64,000 nt of DNA from Polaromonas sp. YR568. Its GTDB lineage: Bacteria; Pseudomonadota; Gammaproteobacteria; Burkholderiales; Burkholderiaceae_C. The stretch lies in contig NZ_FPBM01000005.1 in the NCBI RefSeq assembly GCF_900116715.1, positions 248,001 to 312,000 of the forward strand. The letters run 5' to 3'. The notes under the pieces were generated by a model. The model saw nothing but the letters and a program-made list of their open reading frames with translations, made no database searches and was not told where the DNA came from. Below are positions 42,401 to 54,372 of this stretch, piece by piece (position 1 is the first letter of the stretch; each line of letters begins with the position of its first letter). Made by a program: the position numbers and the translations under genes.

Positions 42401-43865
42401 GGGCTATCAACTCCTCTTCTGTCAGTTGGCCGTCCTGCAGGGTGCACTGAAGGCGGCCGGCGCGCATCACGGCGACGCGGTGGCACAGCCCGATCAGCTC
42501 CATCAGTTCGGACGAAATCACGATGACGGCCAGTCCACGCAATGCCAACTGCTGCACCAGACTGTAGATATCGCGCTTGGCGCCGACGTCGACACCGCGC
42601 GTGGGCTCATCCAGCACGACAACCGACGGCGCGGGGTGCAGGACTTTGGCGAGGGCAAGCTTCTGCTGGTTACCGCCCGACAAAGCGCTTGCATTGACCT
42701 CCAGTGACCCGGCGCGGATGCCGTACTCCGTCGTCGCCTGCTGCAAGGCATCGCGTTCTGCTTTGGGCTTGAGCCACGGCGTGGCATATCGCTCAAGCGC
42801 CATCAAGGTCAGGTTTTGCCGCAGGCCGAAGTTGACGTGCAGGCCCTTGCCTTTGCGGTCTTCGCTGAGGTAGGTCAAGCCCAGGCGCGCCGCATCGCGC
42901 GGGCTTCGCAGATTCACCTTGCTGCCTTTGAGTTCAACCTGGCCGCTACTGCGCTCACGAATCCCGAGCAGACCTTCAAAAAGTTCGGTACGCCCCGCAC
43001 CGACCAGACCGGCAAAACCGAAAATTTCCCCAGGCTTTACTTCAAAGCTCACTTCGCTTGCCCAACCGGGCACGGTCAGGTTGGTGACCTTCAAGGCAGG
43101 CGCCGCTTGAGGCGCCGCCAGCTTGGACGGGAAGAGGTCGGCGAGTTCGCGGCCCACCATCAGGTTGGCCATTTCGTGCTTCGTCAGTGACGGTGTCGGT
43201 TCCCGCGCGACCAGCCTTCCATCGCGCATGACGATGACTTCGTCCGTCGTGCGTTCGACTTCATCTAGCTTGTGCGAGATATAGATGATGGTGGTGCCCA
43301 GCGCCTTGAGCGAGGCCATCAGCTCGAAGAGGCGTTCGGTCTCGCCGGGCGTCAGTGTCGCGGTGGGCTCGTCCATGATGAGGAGCCGTGCATGGCGCGC
43401 CAGCGCACGCGCGATTTCCACCAGCTGCTTTTCCGCCACGATCAGCTGGCGCACTCGCGTATCGGGATCGATCTGCAAGCCGACCTGGGCCAGCGCTTTG
43501 CGGGCTTCGCGGCGCATCAGCCCATCGTCCAGGAAGAAGCCCCGCTTGAGTTCGTGGCCAAGAAAGATGTTCTGCGCCACCGTCAGGTCTTCCGCAAGAT
43601 TGAACTCCTGATGGATGAGCACAATGCCGAGGTCTTCCGCCTGGCGTGAGCCGCTGAAACGGCGCGCCGTGCCGTCCACCAGCAGGTCGCCTGCCGTCAG
43701 GCCCTCGTAACCGGCAAGAATCTTCATGAGCGTGGATTTGCCGGCGCCGTTTTCTCCCAGCAAGCCATAGATGCGGCCGGGCTCCAATGCCAGGCTCACA
43801 CCATGCAGCACCCGCACCGGCCCGAATTCCTTGACGGCTTCACGAAATTCGATGGCGACACTCAT
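42381..43865 (-). CDS. ABC sugar transporter ATP-binding protein, two fused NBDs (RbsA/MglA-like)
   Basis: A 494-residue ATPase from the ATG at 43865, whose ATGA overlaps the stop of the ROK regulator. The first NBD has Walker [10 protein letters not shown], a degenerate signature V-A-E-K-Q-L-V-E-I, and Walker B L-L-I-M-D-E-P-T. The second has degenerate Walker [10 protein letters not shown], signature LSGGNQQK and [12 protein letters not shown]. This split of canonical sites is normal for the sugar (CUT2) class. The frame stays open upstream to 44315, but that is antisense-like shadow within the ROK gene. Confidence 0.93.
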   Translation of the reverse strand: MSVAIEFREAVKEFGPVRVLHGVSLALEPGRIYGLLGENGAGKSTLMKILAGYEGLTAGDLLVDGTARRFSGSRQAEDLGIVLIHQEFNLAEDLTVAQNIFLGHELKRGFFLDDGLMRREARKALAQVGLQIDPDTRVRQLIVAEKQLVEIARALARHARLLIMDEPTATLTPGETERLFELMASLKALGTTIIYISHKLDEVERTTDEVIVMRDGRLVAREPTPSLTKHEMANLMVGRELADLFPSKLAAPQAAPALKVTNLTVPGWASEVSFEVKPGEIFGFAGLVGAGRTELFEGLLGIRERSSGQVELKGSKVNLRSPRDAARLGLTYLSEDRKGKGLHVNFGLRQNLTLMALERYATPWLKPKAERDALQQATTEYGIRAGSLEVNASALSGGNQQKLALAKVLHPAPSVVVLDEPTRGVDVGAKRDIYSLVQQLALRGLAVIVISSELMELIGLCHRVAVMRAGRLQCTLQDGQLTEEELIAHATGTR

Positions 43866-45064
43866 CGCGCCACTCCCGATGCCTTGAGACTTTCCTGCAT
43901 GGCGAGAACGCCCGCCCCCACCAACCCCGCGTCGTCGGCCAGGGGCGTGTACTGGATTTCCAGTTGCCGGGTGGACAGTGCAAGAGAGCGTTGATAGACG
44001 CTCTGGCGGACCGAGGCCAGGAACAGGGGTCCCATTGCGGCTATCCGCCCTGCGATAAAGACATTGGACGGGTTGAAAAAATTGACCACCGAGGCCAGCA
44101 TCTCTCCGACCAGGTTTCCGGCGCGCTGGATGATGGCATTGGCCGCAACATCGCCGGACCGGCTGGCCTGGGCAACGTCTTCGGCGGTCAGCACACCTTG
44201 AGCCGCCAATCGTTCGGCCAGCAATGGGCTGCGCCCGTCGCCGGCCGCCTCTGCCGCCATGCGTGAAATGGCCTGCGCACCCGCCATGGCCTCCACACAC
44301 CCCCGGTTGCCGCAATGGCAGAGCGGCCCGGAACGGTCAACACAGATGTGCCCGACATCACCCGCCGAGCCGTTGGCCCCGCGGTACACCTCGCCATGGA
44401 CCACAATGCCGCAGCCAATGCCGGTGCCGATTTTGATCACCAGAAAATTCTGCAGGCCGCGCTGAAGCCGCCACAGTTCGCCCAGGGCCATCAGGTTGAC
44501 GTCGTTGTCCACAAAGACGGGCGCGGCGTAGTCTTCACGCAGGTAATCACGGATCGAGAAGCCGCCCCAGTCGGGCATCAGCGGCGGATTCACCAATTGG
44601 CCCCGCTCAAAGTCAACCGGGCCGGGCACACCGATGCCAATCGCGATCACCTGCTGCGCAGTCAGTGCGCAGCGGTCGAGCAGTTCCCGCATCAGTATTC
44701 GCATGCGCGCCAGCACCACGCCCGGTCCCTGGCGTACATCAACAGCCTCGGCATGGCGTGCGAGCACGGTCAGGTCGGGCTTGAGAACCGCCAGCTGCAT
44801 GCCGGTGGCGCCAAGGTCTACGCCTATCAGGACGCCCAGCGACGTGCTGAGCTGAAGTGTTTCCGCGCGGCGGCCGCCTGATGAGTCCTGTAAGCCGACC
44901 TCGTCCAGTAGACCCTCATCCAGCAGGGAGGCCACCATCGCATTGGCCTTGCTCTTGGAGTAGTCCAGCCGTTCTGCCAGAGCATGGCGCGACACGCCGG
45001 CGGACCAGAAAATGGTCGTCAGCAAGTCGAGATCATCCGCACTGCGGTTTTGCCAGGTCAACAA
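43862..45064 (-). CDS. ROK-family transcriptional repressor
   Basis: A 400-residue protein with an N-terminal winged HTH (A-G-V-S-R-H-A-L-A-E-R-L-D-Y-S-K-S-K-A-N) and a ROK sugar-kinase-like domain. The domain has D-L-G-A-T-G (phosphate loop), the G-H-I-C-V-D ... C-H-C-G-N-R-G-C-V-E zinc site, and sugar-binding E and H residues. The start is a TTG at 45064 with GGAG 9 bases upstream; no ATG fits the HTH, so start confidence is low. It heads the transporter operon with an ATGA overlap, so it probably autoregulates the operon in response to the imported sugar. Confidence 0.88.
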   Translation of the reverse strand: MLTWQNRSADDLDLLTTIFWSAGVSRHALAERLDYSKSKANAMVASLLDEGLLDEVGLQDSSGGRRAETLQLSTSLGVLIGVDLGATGMQLAVLKPDLTVLARHAEAVDVRQGPGVVLARMRILMRELLDRCALTAQQVIAIGIGVPGPVDFERGQLVNPPLMPDWGGFSIRDYLREDYAAPVFVDNDVNLMALGELWRLQRGLQNFLVIKIGTGIGCGIVVHGEVYRGANGSAGDVGHICVDRSGPLCHCGNRGCVEAMAGAQAISRMAAEAAGDGRSPLLAERLAAQGVLTAEDVAQASRSGDVAANAIIQRAGNLVGEMLASVVNFFNPSNVFIAGRIAAMGPLFLASVRQSVYQRSLALSTRQLEIQYTPLADDAGLVGAGVLAMQESLKASGVAR

Positions 45065-45202
45065 AGCCCTTGTCTCCAGTCTTGCACCTGTTCGGTGTCT
45101 TTGAAGATCGTAGGACGCTCACTTCAGCCACGCAAGACTTAACTTAGACCTTTTTTTGGCTGAAGTTACGCCGCTAGTGGCCATTACTTGGGACCGGCCA
45201 AT

Positions 45203-45232
45203 AAAAAAGCCCCTGACTTGCGGCAGGGGCTT
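45203..45232 (-). terminator. Rho-independent terminator of the ATP synthase operon
   Basis: On the minus strand an 8-base stem (AGCCCCTG/CAGGGGCT, 45208-45215 and 45224-45231) with an 8-base loop is followed by a run of T. It lies 48 bases after the atpC stop. Nothing else was seen in the 216-base spacer to the ROK gene. Confidence 0.88.
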
Positions 45233-45280
45233 GATGCAACCGGCGAAGGTTGCGGCGGAGGCCGGAGCCACCGTCGGTTC

Positions 45281-45700
45281 TTATTTTTTCTGGCGATATT
45301 TGCGCAAGGCGGCAATCTGCGCGGCCATGACGGCCAACTCGGACTGCGCCATGGCGATGTCGATGTCGCTCTTTGCGTTCTTCAGGGCTTCTTCAGCGGC
45401 AGCCTTGGCTTCGCTGGCTTTGGTCTCGTCCAGATCCTTGCCGCGAATGGCGGTGTCGCTCAAGACCGTCACGCAGTTGGGTTGCACTTCGAGCAAACCG
45501 CCGGCCACGAACACAAACTCTTCGCTGCCGTCGGCTTTTTCAATGCGCACGGCGCCGGGCTTGATGCGGGTGATCAGCGGCGTGTGGCGCGGGTAAATCC
45601 CCAGCTCGCCAGCCTCGCCGGGCAAGGCCACAAAGCGCGCTTCACCCGAGAAGATGGACTCTTCTGCAGAGACAACGTCGACGTGGATGGTTGTTGACAT
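45281..45700 (-). CDS. atpC: F1 ATP synthase epsilon subunit
   Basis: A 139-residue central-stalk subunit that links gamma to the c-ring and can inhibit ATP hydrolysis. The N-terminal beta-sandwich is clear ([25 protein letters not shown]), followed by the two-helix C-terminal domain. Length is typical. It is the last gene of the atp operon, 39 bases after atpD, and is followed by a strong terminator. Confidence 0.97.
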   Translation of the reverse strand: MSTTIHVDVVSAEESIFSGEARFVALPGEAGELGIYPRHTPLITRIKPGAVRIEKADGSEEFVFVAGGLLEVQPNCVTVLSDTAIRGKDLDETKASEAKAAAEEALKNAKSDIDIAMAQSELAVMAAQIAALRKYRQKK

Positions 45701-45739
45701 AAGCGTTCCTTAATGGAAAAAAGTTTTGGGGCGGGAGCC

Positions 45740-47173
<1,434 letters not shown>

Positions 47174-47203
47174 TTAAATCGGGTGTGGCGGCCTAAACCA
47201 CGA

Positions 47204-48070
47204 TCAGACCGCTGCAGCACCGGCAACGATTTCCGAAAGTTCTTTCGTGATCGCCGCTTGACGCGTTTTGTTGTAAACCAGCTTGAGTTCGCCAATCACG
47301 CTGCCAGCGTTGTCCGTGGCGGCCTTCATGGCCACCATGCGGGCAGACTGCTCGGACGCCATGTTCTCGGCAACCGCCTGATACACCAGCGCTTCCACGT
47401 AGCGAATCAGCAGGTCGTCAATGACGGTCTGCGCGTCGGGCTCGTAGATGTAGTCCCAGCCGTGCTGGTCCTTGTCGGCCTGCAGATGTGCGGCCGTCAG
47501 AGGCAGCAGCTGCTCGACCACAGGCTCCTGGCGCATGGTGTTGATGAACTTGGTGTAGCACAGGTACACCGCATTGATCTTGCCTTCGCTGTATGCGTCG
47601 AGCAGGACCTTGACGGGGCCGATCAGCTTTTCCAGGTGCGGCTTGTCGCCCAGTTGCGTCGCATGCGACACCACCTTGGCGCCGACCCGGTTCAGAAAAC
47701 CGAGGCCCTTGTTGCCGATGGCCACTGCCTTCGCATCATGGCCTGCGGCCTGCACTTCCTTGAGCTTGCCGGTCACGGCGCGCAACACGTTGGTGTTCAT
47801 GCCGCCGCACAGACCCTTGTCAGTCGTCACCACGATGAACCCGGTGGCCTTGGCGTCGTTGGACTCCATGAACGCGTGGGTGTACTCGGGGTTGGCCTGA
47901 CTCAGGTTGGCGGTGATATTGCGGATTTTGTCGCTGTAAGGACGGGCAGCGCGCATCCGCTCCTGCGCCTTGCGCATCTTGGAGGCGGCCACCATCTCCA
48001 TGGCCTTGGTGATCTTCTTGGTGTTTTCCACCGATTTGATCTTGCCGCGTATTTCCTTGCCTGCTGCCAT
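47204..48070 (-). CDS. atpG: F1 ATP synthase gamma subunit
   Basis: A 288-residue rotor shaft. The N-terminal helix is [24 protein letters not shown], the middle holds [10 protein letters not shown], and the C-terminal helix has [16 protein letters not shown], all diagnostic. It couples c-ring rotation to the catalytic sites. Standard place in the operon, 63 bases after atpA. Confidence 0.97.
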   Translation of the reverse strand: MAAGKEIRGKIKSVENTKKITKAMEMVAASKMRKAQERMRAARPYSDKIRNITANLSQANPEYTHAFMESNDAKATGFIVVTTDKGLCGGMNTNVLRAVTGKLKEVQAAGHDAKAVAIGNKGLGFLNRVGAKVVSHATQLGDKPHLEKLIGPVKVLLDAYSEGKINAVYLCYTKFINTMRQEPVVEQLLPLTAAHLQADKDQHGWDYIYEPDAQTVIDDLLIRYVEALVYQAVAENMASEQSARMVAMKAATDNAGSVIGELKLVYNKTRQAAITKELSEIVAGAAAV

Positions 48071-48133
48071 ATGGATTCCTAAGGGGTTCCTGAGGGTTGC
48101 TTAATTACTTGCTTGACTTTGAGTCAGGCGAGA

Positions 48134-49687
48134 TCAGGCAAACGACTTCTTGAACTCGGTCACAGCCGCGTTCAGTTCCGCCTCAGCGTCCTTGTCCATG
48201 GCCTTGTTGGCTTCGAGCTTGGCCATCAGGGCCGCGTTCTTGTCCTTCAGGAAGGCATGCAGGCCGTGCTCGAAAGCCAGAACCTTCTTGACTTCCACGT
48301 CGTCCATGAAGCCCTTGTTCACTGCGTACAGCGTGGCGCCCATGTTGGAGATGGACAAAGGCGAGTACTGGGCCTGCTTGAGCAGTTCGGTCACGCGGGC
48401 GCCGCGGTCCAGCTGCTTGCGGGTGGCTTCGTCCAGGTCGGAAGCGAACTGCGCGAAGGCAGCCAGTTCACGGTACTGGGCCAAGTCGGTACGGATACCG
48501 CCGGAGAGGTTCTTGATCAGCTTGGTCTGGGCGGCGCCGCCGACGCGGGACACCGAGATACCGGCGTTAATGGCGGGACGAATACCGGCATTGAACAGGC
48601 TGGTTTCCAGGAAGATCTGGCCGTCGGTGATCGAGATCACGTTGGTTGGAACGAAAGCGGACACGTCGCCGGCTTGCGTTTCAATGATAGGCAGCGCGGT
48701 CAGCGAACCGGTCTTGCCTTTGACGGCGCCCTTGGTGAAGTCTTCAACGTACTTCTCGTTCACGCGCGCTGCGCGCTCGAGCAGACGGCTGTGCAGATAG
48801 AACACGTCGCCGGGGTAGGCTTCGCGTCCTGGTGGACGGCGCAGCAGCAGCGAAACCTGGCGGTAAGCCACAGCCTGCTTGGACAAATCGTCATACACGA
48901 TCAGCGCATCTTCACCGCGGTCGCGGAAGTATTCGCCCATCGTGCAGCCAGAGTACGCGCTCACGTATTGCATGGCGGCGGACTCGGAAGCGGCAGCAGC
49001 CACAACGATGGTGTACTCCATCGCGCCGGCTTGTTCCAGTGCGCGCACCACGTTCTTGATCGAAGAAGCCTTCTGGCCGATCGCGACGTAGACGCAGGAA
49101 ACGCCTTTGCCCTTCTGGTTGATGATGGCGTCGATGGCCACGGCGGTCTTGCCGGTCTGGCGGTCACCGATGATCAGTTCGCGCTGGCCGCGGCCGACGG
49201 GCACCATGGAGTCGATGGACTTCAGGCCGGTCTGCAGGGGTTGGTCAACGGATTTACGGGCGATCACGCCGGGCGCAACCTTTTCGATCACGTCGGTCAT
49301 CTTGGCGTTGATCGGGCCCTTGCCGTCAATCGGCTGGCCCAGTGCGTTGACCACGCGGCCAAGCAGCTCAGGACCCACAGGCACTTCCAGAATGCGGCCC
49401 GTGCACTTCACGGTGTCGCCTTCGGCGATGTGCTCATACTCGCCCAGAATCACGGAGCCGACGGAGTCGCGCTCAAGATTCAGCGCCAGGCCGTAGGTGG
49501 GGGTGCCATCGGCGGTTGCGGGGAATTCCAGCATTTCGCCTTGCATCACGTCGGACAGGCCGTGGATACGGACGATACCGTCGGTCACGGACACCACAGT
49601 GCCCTGGTTGCGAATGTCGCTGCTACCGGCCAGGCCTTCGATACGGCTCTTGATCAGTTCAGAAATTTCTGCGGGATTGAGTTGCAT
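48134..49687 (-). CDS. atpA: F1 ATP synthase alpha subunit
   Basis: A 517-residue non-catalytic nucleotide-binding subunit. The Walker A motif GDRQTGKT is at 174-181 and the arginine finger region V-S-R-V-G-G-A-A-Q follows. Length and order are typical. A long antisense frame on the plus strand over this gene is codon-bias shadow. Confidence 0.98.
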   Translation of the reverse strand: MQLNPAEISELIKSRIEGLAGSSDIRNQGTVVSVTDGIVRIHGLSDVMQGEMLEFPATADGTPTYGLALNLERDSVGSVILGEYEHIAEGDTVKCTGRILEVPVGPELLGRVVNALGQPIDGKGPINAKMTDVIEKVAPGVIARKSVDQPLQTGLKSIDSMVPVGRGQRELIIGDRQTGKTAVAIDAIINQKGKGVSCVYVAIGQKASSIKNVVRALEQAGAMEYTIVVAAAASESAAMQYVSAYSGCTMGEYFRDRGEDALIVYDDLSKQAVAYRQVSLLLRRPPGREAYPGDVFYLHSRLLERAARVNEKYVEDFTKGAVKGKTGSLTALPIIETQAGDVSAFVPTNVISITDGQIFLETSLFNAGIRPAINAGISVSRVGGAAQTKLIKNLSGGIRTDLAQYRELAAFAQFASDLDEATRKQLDRGARVTELLKQAQYSPLSISNMGATLYAVNKGFMDDVEVKKVLAFEHGLHAFLKDKNAALMAKLEANKAMDKDAEAELNAAVTEFKKSFA

Positions 49688-49748
49688 GACTCTTTCCTTC
49701 TTTCTATGTTGTTGGCTAAAAACCTGTAATGGCGCCTGGGCACCAGGC

Positions 49749-50279
49749 TCAGGAAATCAGCGCCACTTTCATTTGCTCTAAACGGGCTTTCACCGAGGTG
49801 TCCAGCACCTCGTCACCCACCACGACTCGTACGCCGCCAATCAGGGCCGGCTCCAGCTCAACCTGAAGGTTGAGCTTCCTGCCAAAGCGCTTTTCCAGCG
49901 TTGCCGACAGGTCGGCCAGCGCCGCACCATCCAGCGCAAAAGCGCTGTAGACAATCGCATCGGATGAACCACTTTGCGCATTCTTCAGGGTGCGGAACTG
50001 CGCGGCGATTTCCGGCAGGACGCTCAGGCGGCCGTTCTCGATCACCGTGCGCAGGAAATTCTTCGCGGCATCGGGCAGTTTCGTCTTGGCAACGCCTGAA
50101 ATCACGTCGAACGCCTGTGCCGAAGTCACGCTGGGGTTACCGGCGAACTGCTGCAGCTGCGCATTGGCAGCAATGGCGGCCAGCTCATCGAGCCAGACGG
50201 CGGTGCCGCCCAGGTCGGAGCCGGAGGCCTTGAACAAGGCCTCGGCGTAAGGACGGGCAATAGTGGCTAGTTCGGCCAT
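49749..50279 (-). CDS. atpH: F1 ATP synthase delta subunit
   Basis: A 176-residue peripheral-stalk subunit joining the b-dimer to the F1 head. The N-terminal A-R-P-Y-A-E-A-L-F and the C-terminal [21 protein letters not shown] are diagnostic of OSCP/delta. It follows atpF by 12 bases. Confidence 0.96.
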   Translation of the reverse strand: MAELATIARPYAEALFKASGSDLGGTAVWLDELAAIAANAQLQQFAGNPSVTSAQAFDVISGVAKTKLPDAAKNFLRTVIENGRLSVLPEIAAQFRTLKNAQSGSSDAIVYSAFALDGAALADLSATLEKRFGRKLNLQVELEPALIGGVRVVVGDEVLDTSVKARLEQMKVALIS

Positions 50280-50291
50280 GTTGATGCTCGC

Positions 50292-50762
50292 TTAGAGTTC
50301 GGTCTTCAGGCGGCCCAGCAAGTCGGCATGCACGCTGGCATTGACTTCCTTGCGCAGAATCTGCTCGGCGCCCTTGACGGCCAGTGCGGCGACCTGCTCA
50401 CGCAGGGTTTCGCGAGCCTTGACGGTTTGCTGCTCGGCTTCGGCCTTGGCGGCGGCAATGATCTTGCTGCCTTCTTCGGTTGCCCGTGCCTTGGCTTCTT
50501 CAACCAGGGCCTGGCCCCTGCGCTCGGCTTCAGCCAGGCGCACGGCCGCTTCATTGCGCGACTTGGCCAGCTCTTCTTCCACGCGCTTGTTGGCGACGGA
50601 GAGTTCAGACTTGGCTTTATCGGCAGCAGCAAGGCCGTCAGCGATTTTTTGCGCACGCGCGTCCAGGGCCGCCGCGATGGGTGGCCATACAAATTTCATC
50701 GTGAACCCGACCAAAATCAGGAACACGATCATCTGGACAATAAGGGTACCGGTAATGCTCAC
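50292..50762 (-). CDS. atpF: Fo ATP synthase b subunit
   Basis: A 156-residue stator subunit with one N-terminal transmembrane helix ([20 protein letters not shown]) and a long charged coiled coil rich in Ala, Lys and Glu. It forms the dimeric peripheral stalk. Standard length and position between atpE and atpH. Confidence 0.97.
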   Translation of the reverse strand: MSITGTLIVQMIVFLILVGFTMKFVWPPIAAALDARAQKIADGLAAADKAKSELSVANKRVEEELAKSRNEAAVRLAEAERRGQALVEEAKARATEEGSKIIAAAKAEAEQQTVKARETLREQVAALAVKGAEQILRKEVNASVHADLLGRLKTEL

Positions 50763-50836
50763 TGCTCATCCTTTCCCTTGGGGCCTGGCCAATAGCCGAC
50801 CCGAAGGAATGACATTCTTGGGACTTTGATGATTGC

Positions 50837-51109
<273 letters not shown>

Positions 51110-51159
51110 TTAGGACTTGGTTACGAGAGAAAAAGAAAAACGAAAACAGGGATAACTGA

Positions 51160-52038
51160 TTAGTGGTGATCGTGCGCCTGGCCGATGTACACCAGGGTCA
51201 ACATCATGAACACGAACGCTTGCAGCGTGATGATCAGGATGTGGAAAATCGCCCAGGCCGAGCCCGCAATGATGTGGCCGATGGCCAGCGCAATGCCGGT
51301 GCCGAGCGAGACGGAAGCAAAAGCGCCACCCATCAGGGCGATCAGCAGGAAGATCAGTTCGCCGGCATACATATTGCCGAAGAGTCGCATGCCGTGCGAG
51401 ACGGTCTTGGCGACGAACTCAATCATCTGCATGAGGAAATTGAAGGGGTAGAGGGCCCAGTGGTTGCCGAAAGGCGCCGTGAACAGCTCATGGATCCAGC
51501 CGCCAGCGCCTTTGATCTTGACGTTGTAAATCAGGCAGGTGATCAGCACGCCGAGCGACAGGCCCATGGTGACCGAGAGGTCGGCCGTTGGCACGGAGCG
51601 CATGAAAGCGTGGTGTGGGTCATGCCCGGCAGCGCCGTAGATGGCGGCCCAGATCGCAGGCAACAGATCGACAGGCAGCAAGTCCATCGCGTTGAGCAGG
51701 AAAATCCAGACAAACACGGTGAGGGCCAGCGGGGCCACCAGCTTGCGGCTTTCGGCGTTGTGCACGATGCCCTTGGCTTGTGCGTCGACCATTTCGACCA
51801 GGATTTCGACGGCAGCCTGGAAGCGGCCGGGAACGCCGGAAGTGGCTTTGCGGGCGGCCTTCCAGAGCAGGAAGCAACCGATCACGCCCAGCAAAATGCT
51901 GAAAATCGTCGAGTCATAGTTGATGACGCTCAGATCGAACGGGCCAACCAGTTCTTTGTTACGCCAATGCGTCAAATGGTGAACGATGTATTCACCAGCG
52001 GTCTGACCACCATGTCCAGCAGCATTCTCAGCAGCCAT
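51160..52038 (-). CDS. atpB: Fo ATP synthase a subunit
   Basis: A 292-residue multi-helix membrane subunit forming the proton half-channels. The essential arginine is in G-M-R-L-F-G-N-M-Y-A-G-E, and the C-terminal Q-A-F-V-F-M-M-L-T-L-V-Y-I-G-Q-A motif is present. The N-terminal region (Y-I-V-H-H-L-T-H-W-R) is typical for betaproteobacteria. It follows atpI by 12 bases. Confidence 0.97.
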   Translation of the reverse strand: MAAENAAGHGGQTAGEYIVHHLTHWRNKELVGPFDLSVINYDSTIFSILLGVIGCFLLWKAARKATSGVPGRFQAAVEILVEMVDAQAKGIVHNAESRKLVAPLALTVFVWIFLLNAMDLLPVDLLPAIWAAIYGAAGHDPHHAFMRSVPTADLSVTMGLSLGVLITCLIYNVKIKGAGGWIHELFTAPFGNHWALYPFNFLMQMIEFVAKTVSHGMRLFGNMYAGELIFLLIALMGGAFASVSLGTGIALAIGHIIAGSAWAIFHILIITLQAFVFMMLTLVYIGQAHDHH

Positions 52039-52050
52039 TTATTGCTCGCC

Positions 52051-52560
52051 TCAAAGTTTATTGCGCCTGGCCGCGAACACTAACGCGAGCCAGGACACTT
52101 TCATTGTCACCACCAGGCCGACCAGCATTGCCGGCCAACTCAGCATCGAAACCAGCTTCGGGGCGGCAAAAAGCATTGCCACCGTCAAAGCGATCTTGAC
52201 CATTTCCCACAAGAAGAACCCAACCACCGCAGTGCCTGGGTTCATCGACCAAACTTTGCCGGTCAAACCGCGCGCAAACAGCGCTCCCGGAATCACCACC
52301 GCCAGCGCTCCATAGAACGCCGACCATCCGACTGACCGCTGCCCCGTCAGGGCCCAGGCGACACATGCCACCACGATTCCGGCCACCAACTGCCCCGCCA
52401 ATACCGACCAGGGAGATACCTGAGGCTTCGCTTCCCGAAGCTTTTGGGCTTCTTCGCGAGTCAGGGTCTTGAAACTCTCCTCCTGCGCCTCCAGCTCCTG
52501 ATCAACAACCCGGTCTCCCGGGTTTACCGCCGTATTCGCAGAATTTCCCATTTTGGTCAT
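52051..52560 (-). CDS. atpI: ATP synthase protein I
   Basis: A 169-residue membrane protein with four hydrophobic helices in the C-terminal two-thirds, thought to help c-ring assembly. The N-terminal 50 residues are polar and Glu-rich. The ATG at 52560 is used (an in-frame GTG lies just before it). It is the first gene of the atp operon. Sequence conservation in this family is low, so the call rests mainly on position, length and helix pattern. Confidence 0.9.
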   Translation of the reverse strand: MTKMGNSANTAVNPGDRVVDQELEAQEESFKTLTREEAQKLREAKPQVSPWSVLAGQLVAGIVVACVAWALTGQRSVGWSAFYGALAVVIPGALFARGLTGKVWSMNPGTAVVGFFLWEMVKIALTVAMLFAAPKLVSMLSWPAMLVGLVVTMKVSWLALVFAARRNKL

Positions 52561-52607
52561 CACAAATTACGGGAAAGTTACAGGGGCCGTTATTAGCAAA
52601 GCCCTTG

Positions 52608-52638
52608 ATTATACGTAGAAACCCCCGCACATCCGCAA
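52608..52638 (-). promoter_or_regulatory. Candidate sigma-70 promoter of the ATP synthase operon
   Basis: On the minus strand a perfect TATAAT (52613 to 52608) lies about 48 bases before the atpI start. TTGCGG (52638 to 52633) is a possible -35 box at 19 bases spacing. The spacing is long, so the -35 assignment is weak. The rest of the 212-base spacer to the divergent gene holds nothing recognised. Confidence 0.5.
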
Positions 52639-52772
52639 AATCCCGGGTTTGAATCCGGATTAGGGGCGATTGGCGGTTTTCAGCCTGAAACGCAGGGGGC
52701 TGGTTCACAATCACCGCTGAAAGGCGGCCCCAAAGAGGGGCCAGCCGCGAACCGCACCCACTGAAAGAAGCC

Positions 52773-53222
52773 ATGCACGCCCTGATGAAATTTCTGCACA
52801 TTGCCGCCGCCGTCACCTGGCTGGGCGGCGCGGCTTTTATGCTGTTTGCGCTGCGGCCGGCCCTGGCGGCCGGGCAACTTGCGCCGCCGCAACGCCTGCC
52901 CCTCATCGTGCAGGTACTGACGCGTTTTTTTGCATGGGTCTGGGCTTCCATCGCCATCCTCTTGCTGACAGGCCTGGCCATGCTGCTGACCGTCGGCATG
53001 AAAAACGCACCCCTCGGCTGGCACCTGATGTTCGGCATCGGCCTGCTGATGTTCGCGCTCTTCGGTCACCTGTATTTCGGCCCCTTTCGCCGCCTCAAGC
53101 TGGCCGTCTCCGCATCCGACTGGCCGGAAGGCGGCCGCCGCGTCGGGCAGATCGCCACACTGGCCCTGGCCAACCTTGCGCTGGGCGCGCTGGCCATCGC
53201 GGCCGTCGTTTTCCTGGCGTGA
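52773..53222 (+). CDS. CopD-like integral membrane protein
   Basis: A 149-residue protein with four hydrophobic helices. The pattern L-H-I-A-A-A-V-T-W-L-G-G-A-A-F in the first helix, with its His and Trp-Leu-Gly-Gly, and F-G-H-L-Y-F-G-P-F-R later, is like CopD or DUF4149-type copper/haem-related membrane proteins. The metal role is inference. GAAAGAAG precedes the ATG. It diverges from the ATP synthase operon and is followed 25 bases later by a lipoprotein MBL-fold gene. Confidence 0.78.
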   Translation: MHALMKFLHIAAAVTWLGGAAFMLFALRPALAAGQLAPPQRLPLIVQVLTRFFAWVWASIAILLLTGLAMLLTVGMKNAPLGWHLMFGIGLLMFALFGHLYFGPFRRLKLAVSASDWPEGGRRVGQIATLALANLALGALAIAAVVFLA

Positions 53223-53247
53223 GGCCTTGGGCGCCCGTGCCGCAACC

Positions 53248-54372
53248 ATGCGTGCAAGCCTTGTATATAGCAGCCTGCTTTTTCTGCTGGGAGGCTGCTC
53301 AGCCGTGAACCCTTATTACGACCCCGCCAAACCGCACCACACCCGCGAAGGCTTCAAAAACAACTACACCGCCTCGGTCAACCAGGGCTTTGGCGCGCTG
53401 ATGCGCTGGCAATGGGAAAAGCGCCAGCAAGGCCTGCCCAAGCCACCCGCAGCGCCCATCCCGCAACAAGCGCCCGACCTGAAAGCCATCCAGGCCTACG
53501 CTCCCACGTATGCGGCATCCGGGCCGGCAGCCGCCCGCCCCGCCATCACCTGGGTAGGCCACGCCAGCATGCTGGTGCAAGCCGGCGGGCTCAATGTGCT
53601 GACGGACCCGGTGTTTTCGCAACGGGCCAGCCCCGTGCAATTCGTCGGCCCGTCACGCGCACAGCCGCCCGGCATCTCGCTGACCGACCTGCCACCCATT
53701 GACGTGGTGGTGGTCTCGCACAACCACTACGACCACCTCGACACCGACTCCGTACAGGCCATCGCCGCGCGCTCGGCTGCGGCCGGCCGACCCACGCTCT
53801 TTCTGGTGCCGCTGGGCGTCAAATCATGGTTTGCCAGCCGCGGCATCACGCACGTCATCGAGATGGACTGGTGGGACCGCCATGTGTACCGCGGTGTGGA
53901 GTTCAACTTCACGCCGGTGCAGCATTGGTCCGCCCGCAGCTTCGGTGACCGCAGCCAGACGCTCTGGGGCGGCTATGCCGTGTTCGCGCCCGACCTTCAT
54001 TGGTATTTCAGCGGCGACACCGGTTACTCCAGAGACTTTCTGGATACCCGCGCGCGCTTTGCCAGCCGGCAGGCCGCCGGCCAGGGTGGCGGCTTTGACC
54101 TGGCCCTGATTGCCGTGGGCGCCTACGAGCCGCGCTGGTTCATGTCGGGCCAGCACGTCAACCCGGCCGAAGCGGTGCAAATCCACCAGGACCTGGGCGC
54201 CAAACGCAGCGTGGGTGTGCACTGGGGCACTTTCGAGCTGACCAACGAGCCGCTGGACCAGCCGCCGCAAGACCTGGCCGCAGCCCGCACGGCCAAAGGC
54301 CTGAAGGACGAGGACTTCAGCGTCATGGCCGTTGGTGAAACCCGCTTTTTGCCGCCCAGGCCGGCGCCATGA
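53248..54372 (+). CDS. MBL-fold metallo-hydrolase lipoprotein (UlaG / NAPE-PLD-like)
   Basis: A 374-residue protein from the ATG at 53248; a longer frame runs into the previous gene. The lipobox L-L-F-L-L-G-G-C puts the lipid on Cys17, so it is attached to the envelope. The metal site is SHNHYDHLD (H158, H160, D162, H163), with later ligands in V-Q-H-W, F-S-G-D-T-G-Y and G-V-H-W-G-T. This belongs to the Lactamase_B_2 group related to NAPE-PLD phospholipase D, so a phospholipid-like substrate is possible. Its stop overlaps the next gene (ATGA). Confidence 0.87.
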   Translation: MRASLVYSSLLFLLGGCSAVNPYYDPAKPHHTREGFKNNYTASVNQGFGALMRWQWEKRQQGLPKPPAAPIPQQAPDLKAIQAYAPTYAASGPAAARPAITWVGHASMLVQAGGLNVLTDPVFSQRASPVQFVGPSRAQPPGISLTDLPPIDVVVVSHNHYDHLDTDSVQAIAARSAAAGRPTLFLVPLGVKSWFASRGITHVIEMDWWDRHVYRGVEFNFTPVQHWSARSFGDRSQTLWGGYAVFAPDLHWYFSGDTGYSRDFLDTRARFASRQAAGQGGGFDLALIAVGAYEPRWFMSGQHVNPAEAVQIHQDLGAKRSVGVHWGTFELTNEPLDQPPQDLAAARTAKGLKDEDFSVMAVGETRFLPPRPAP

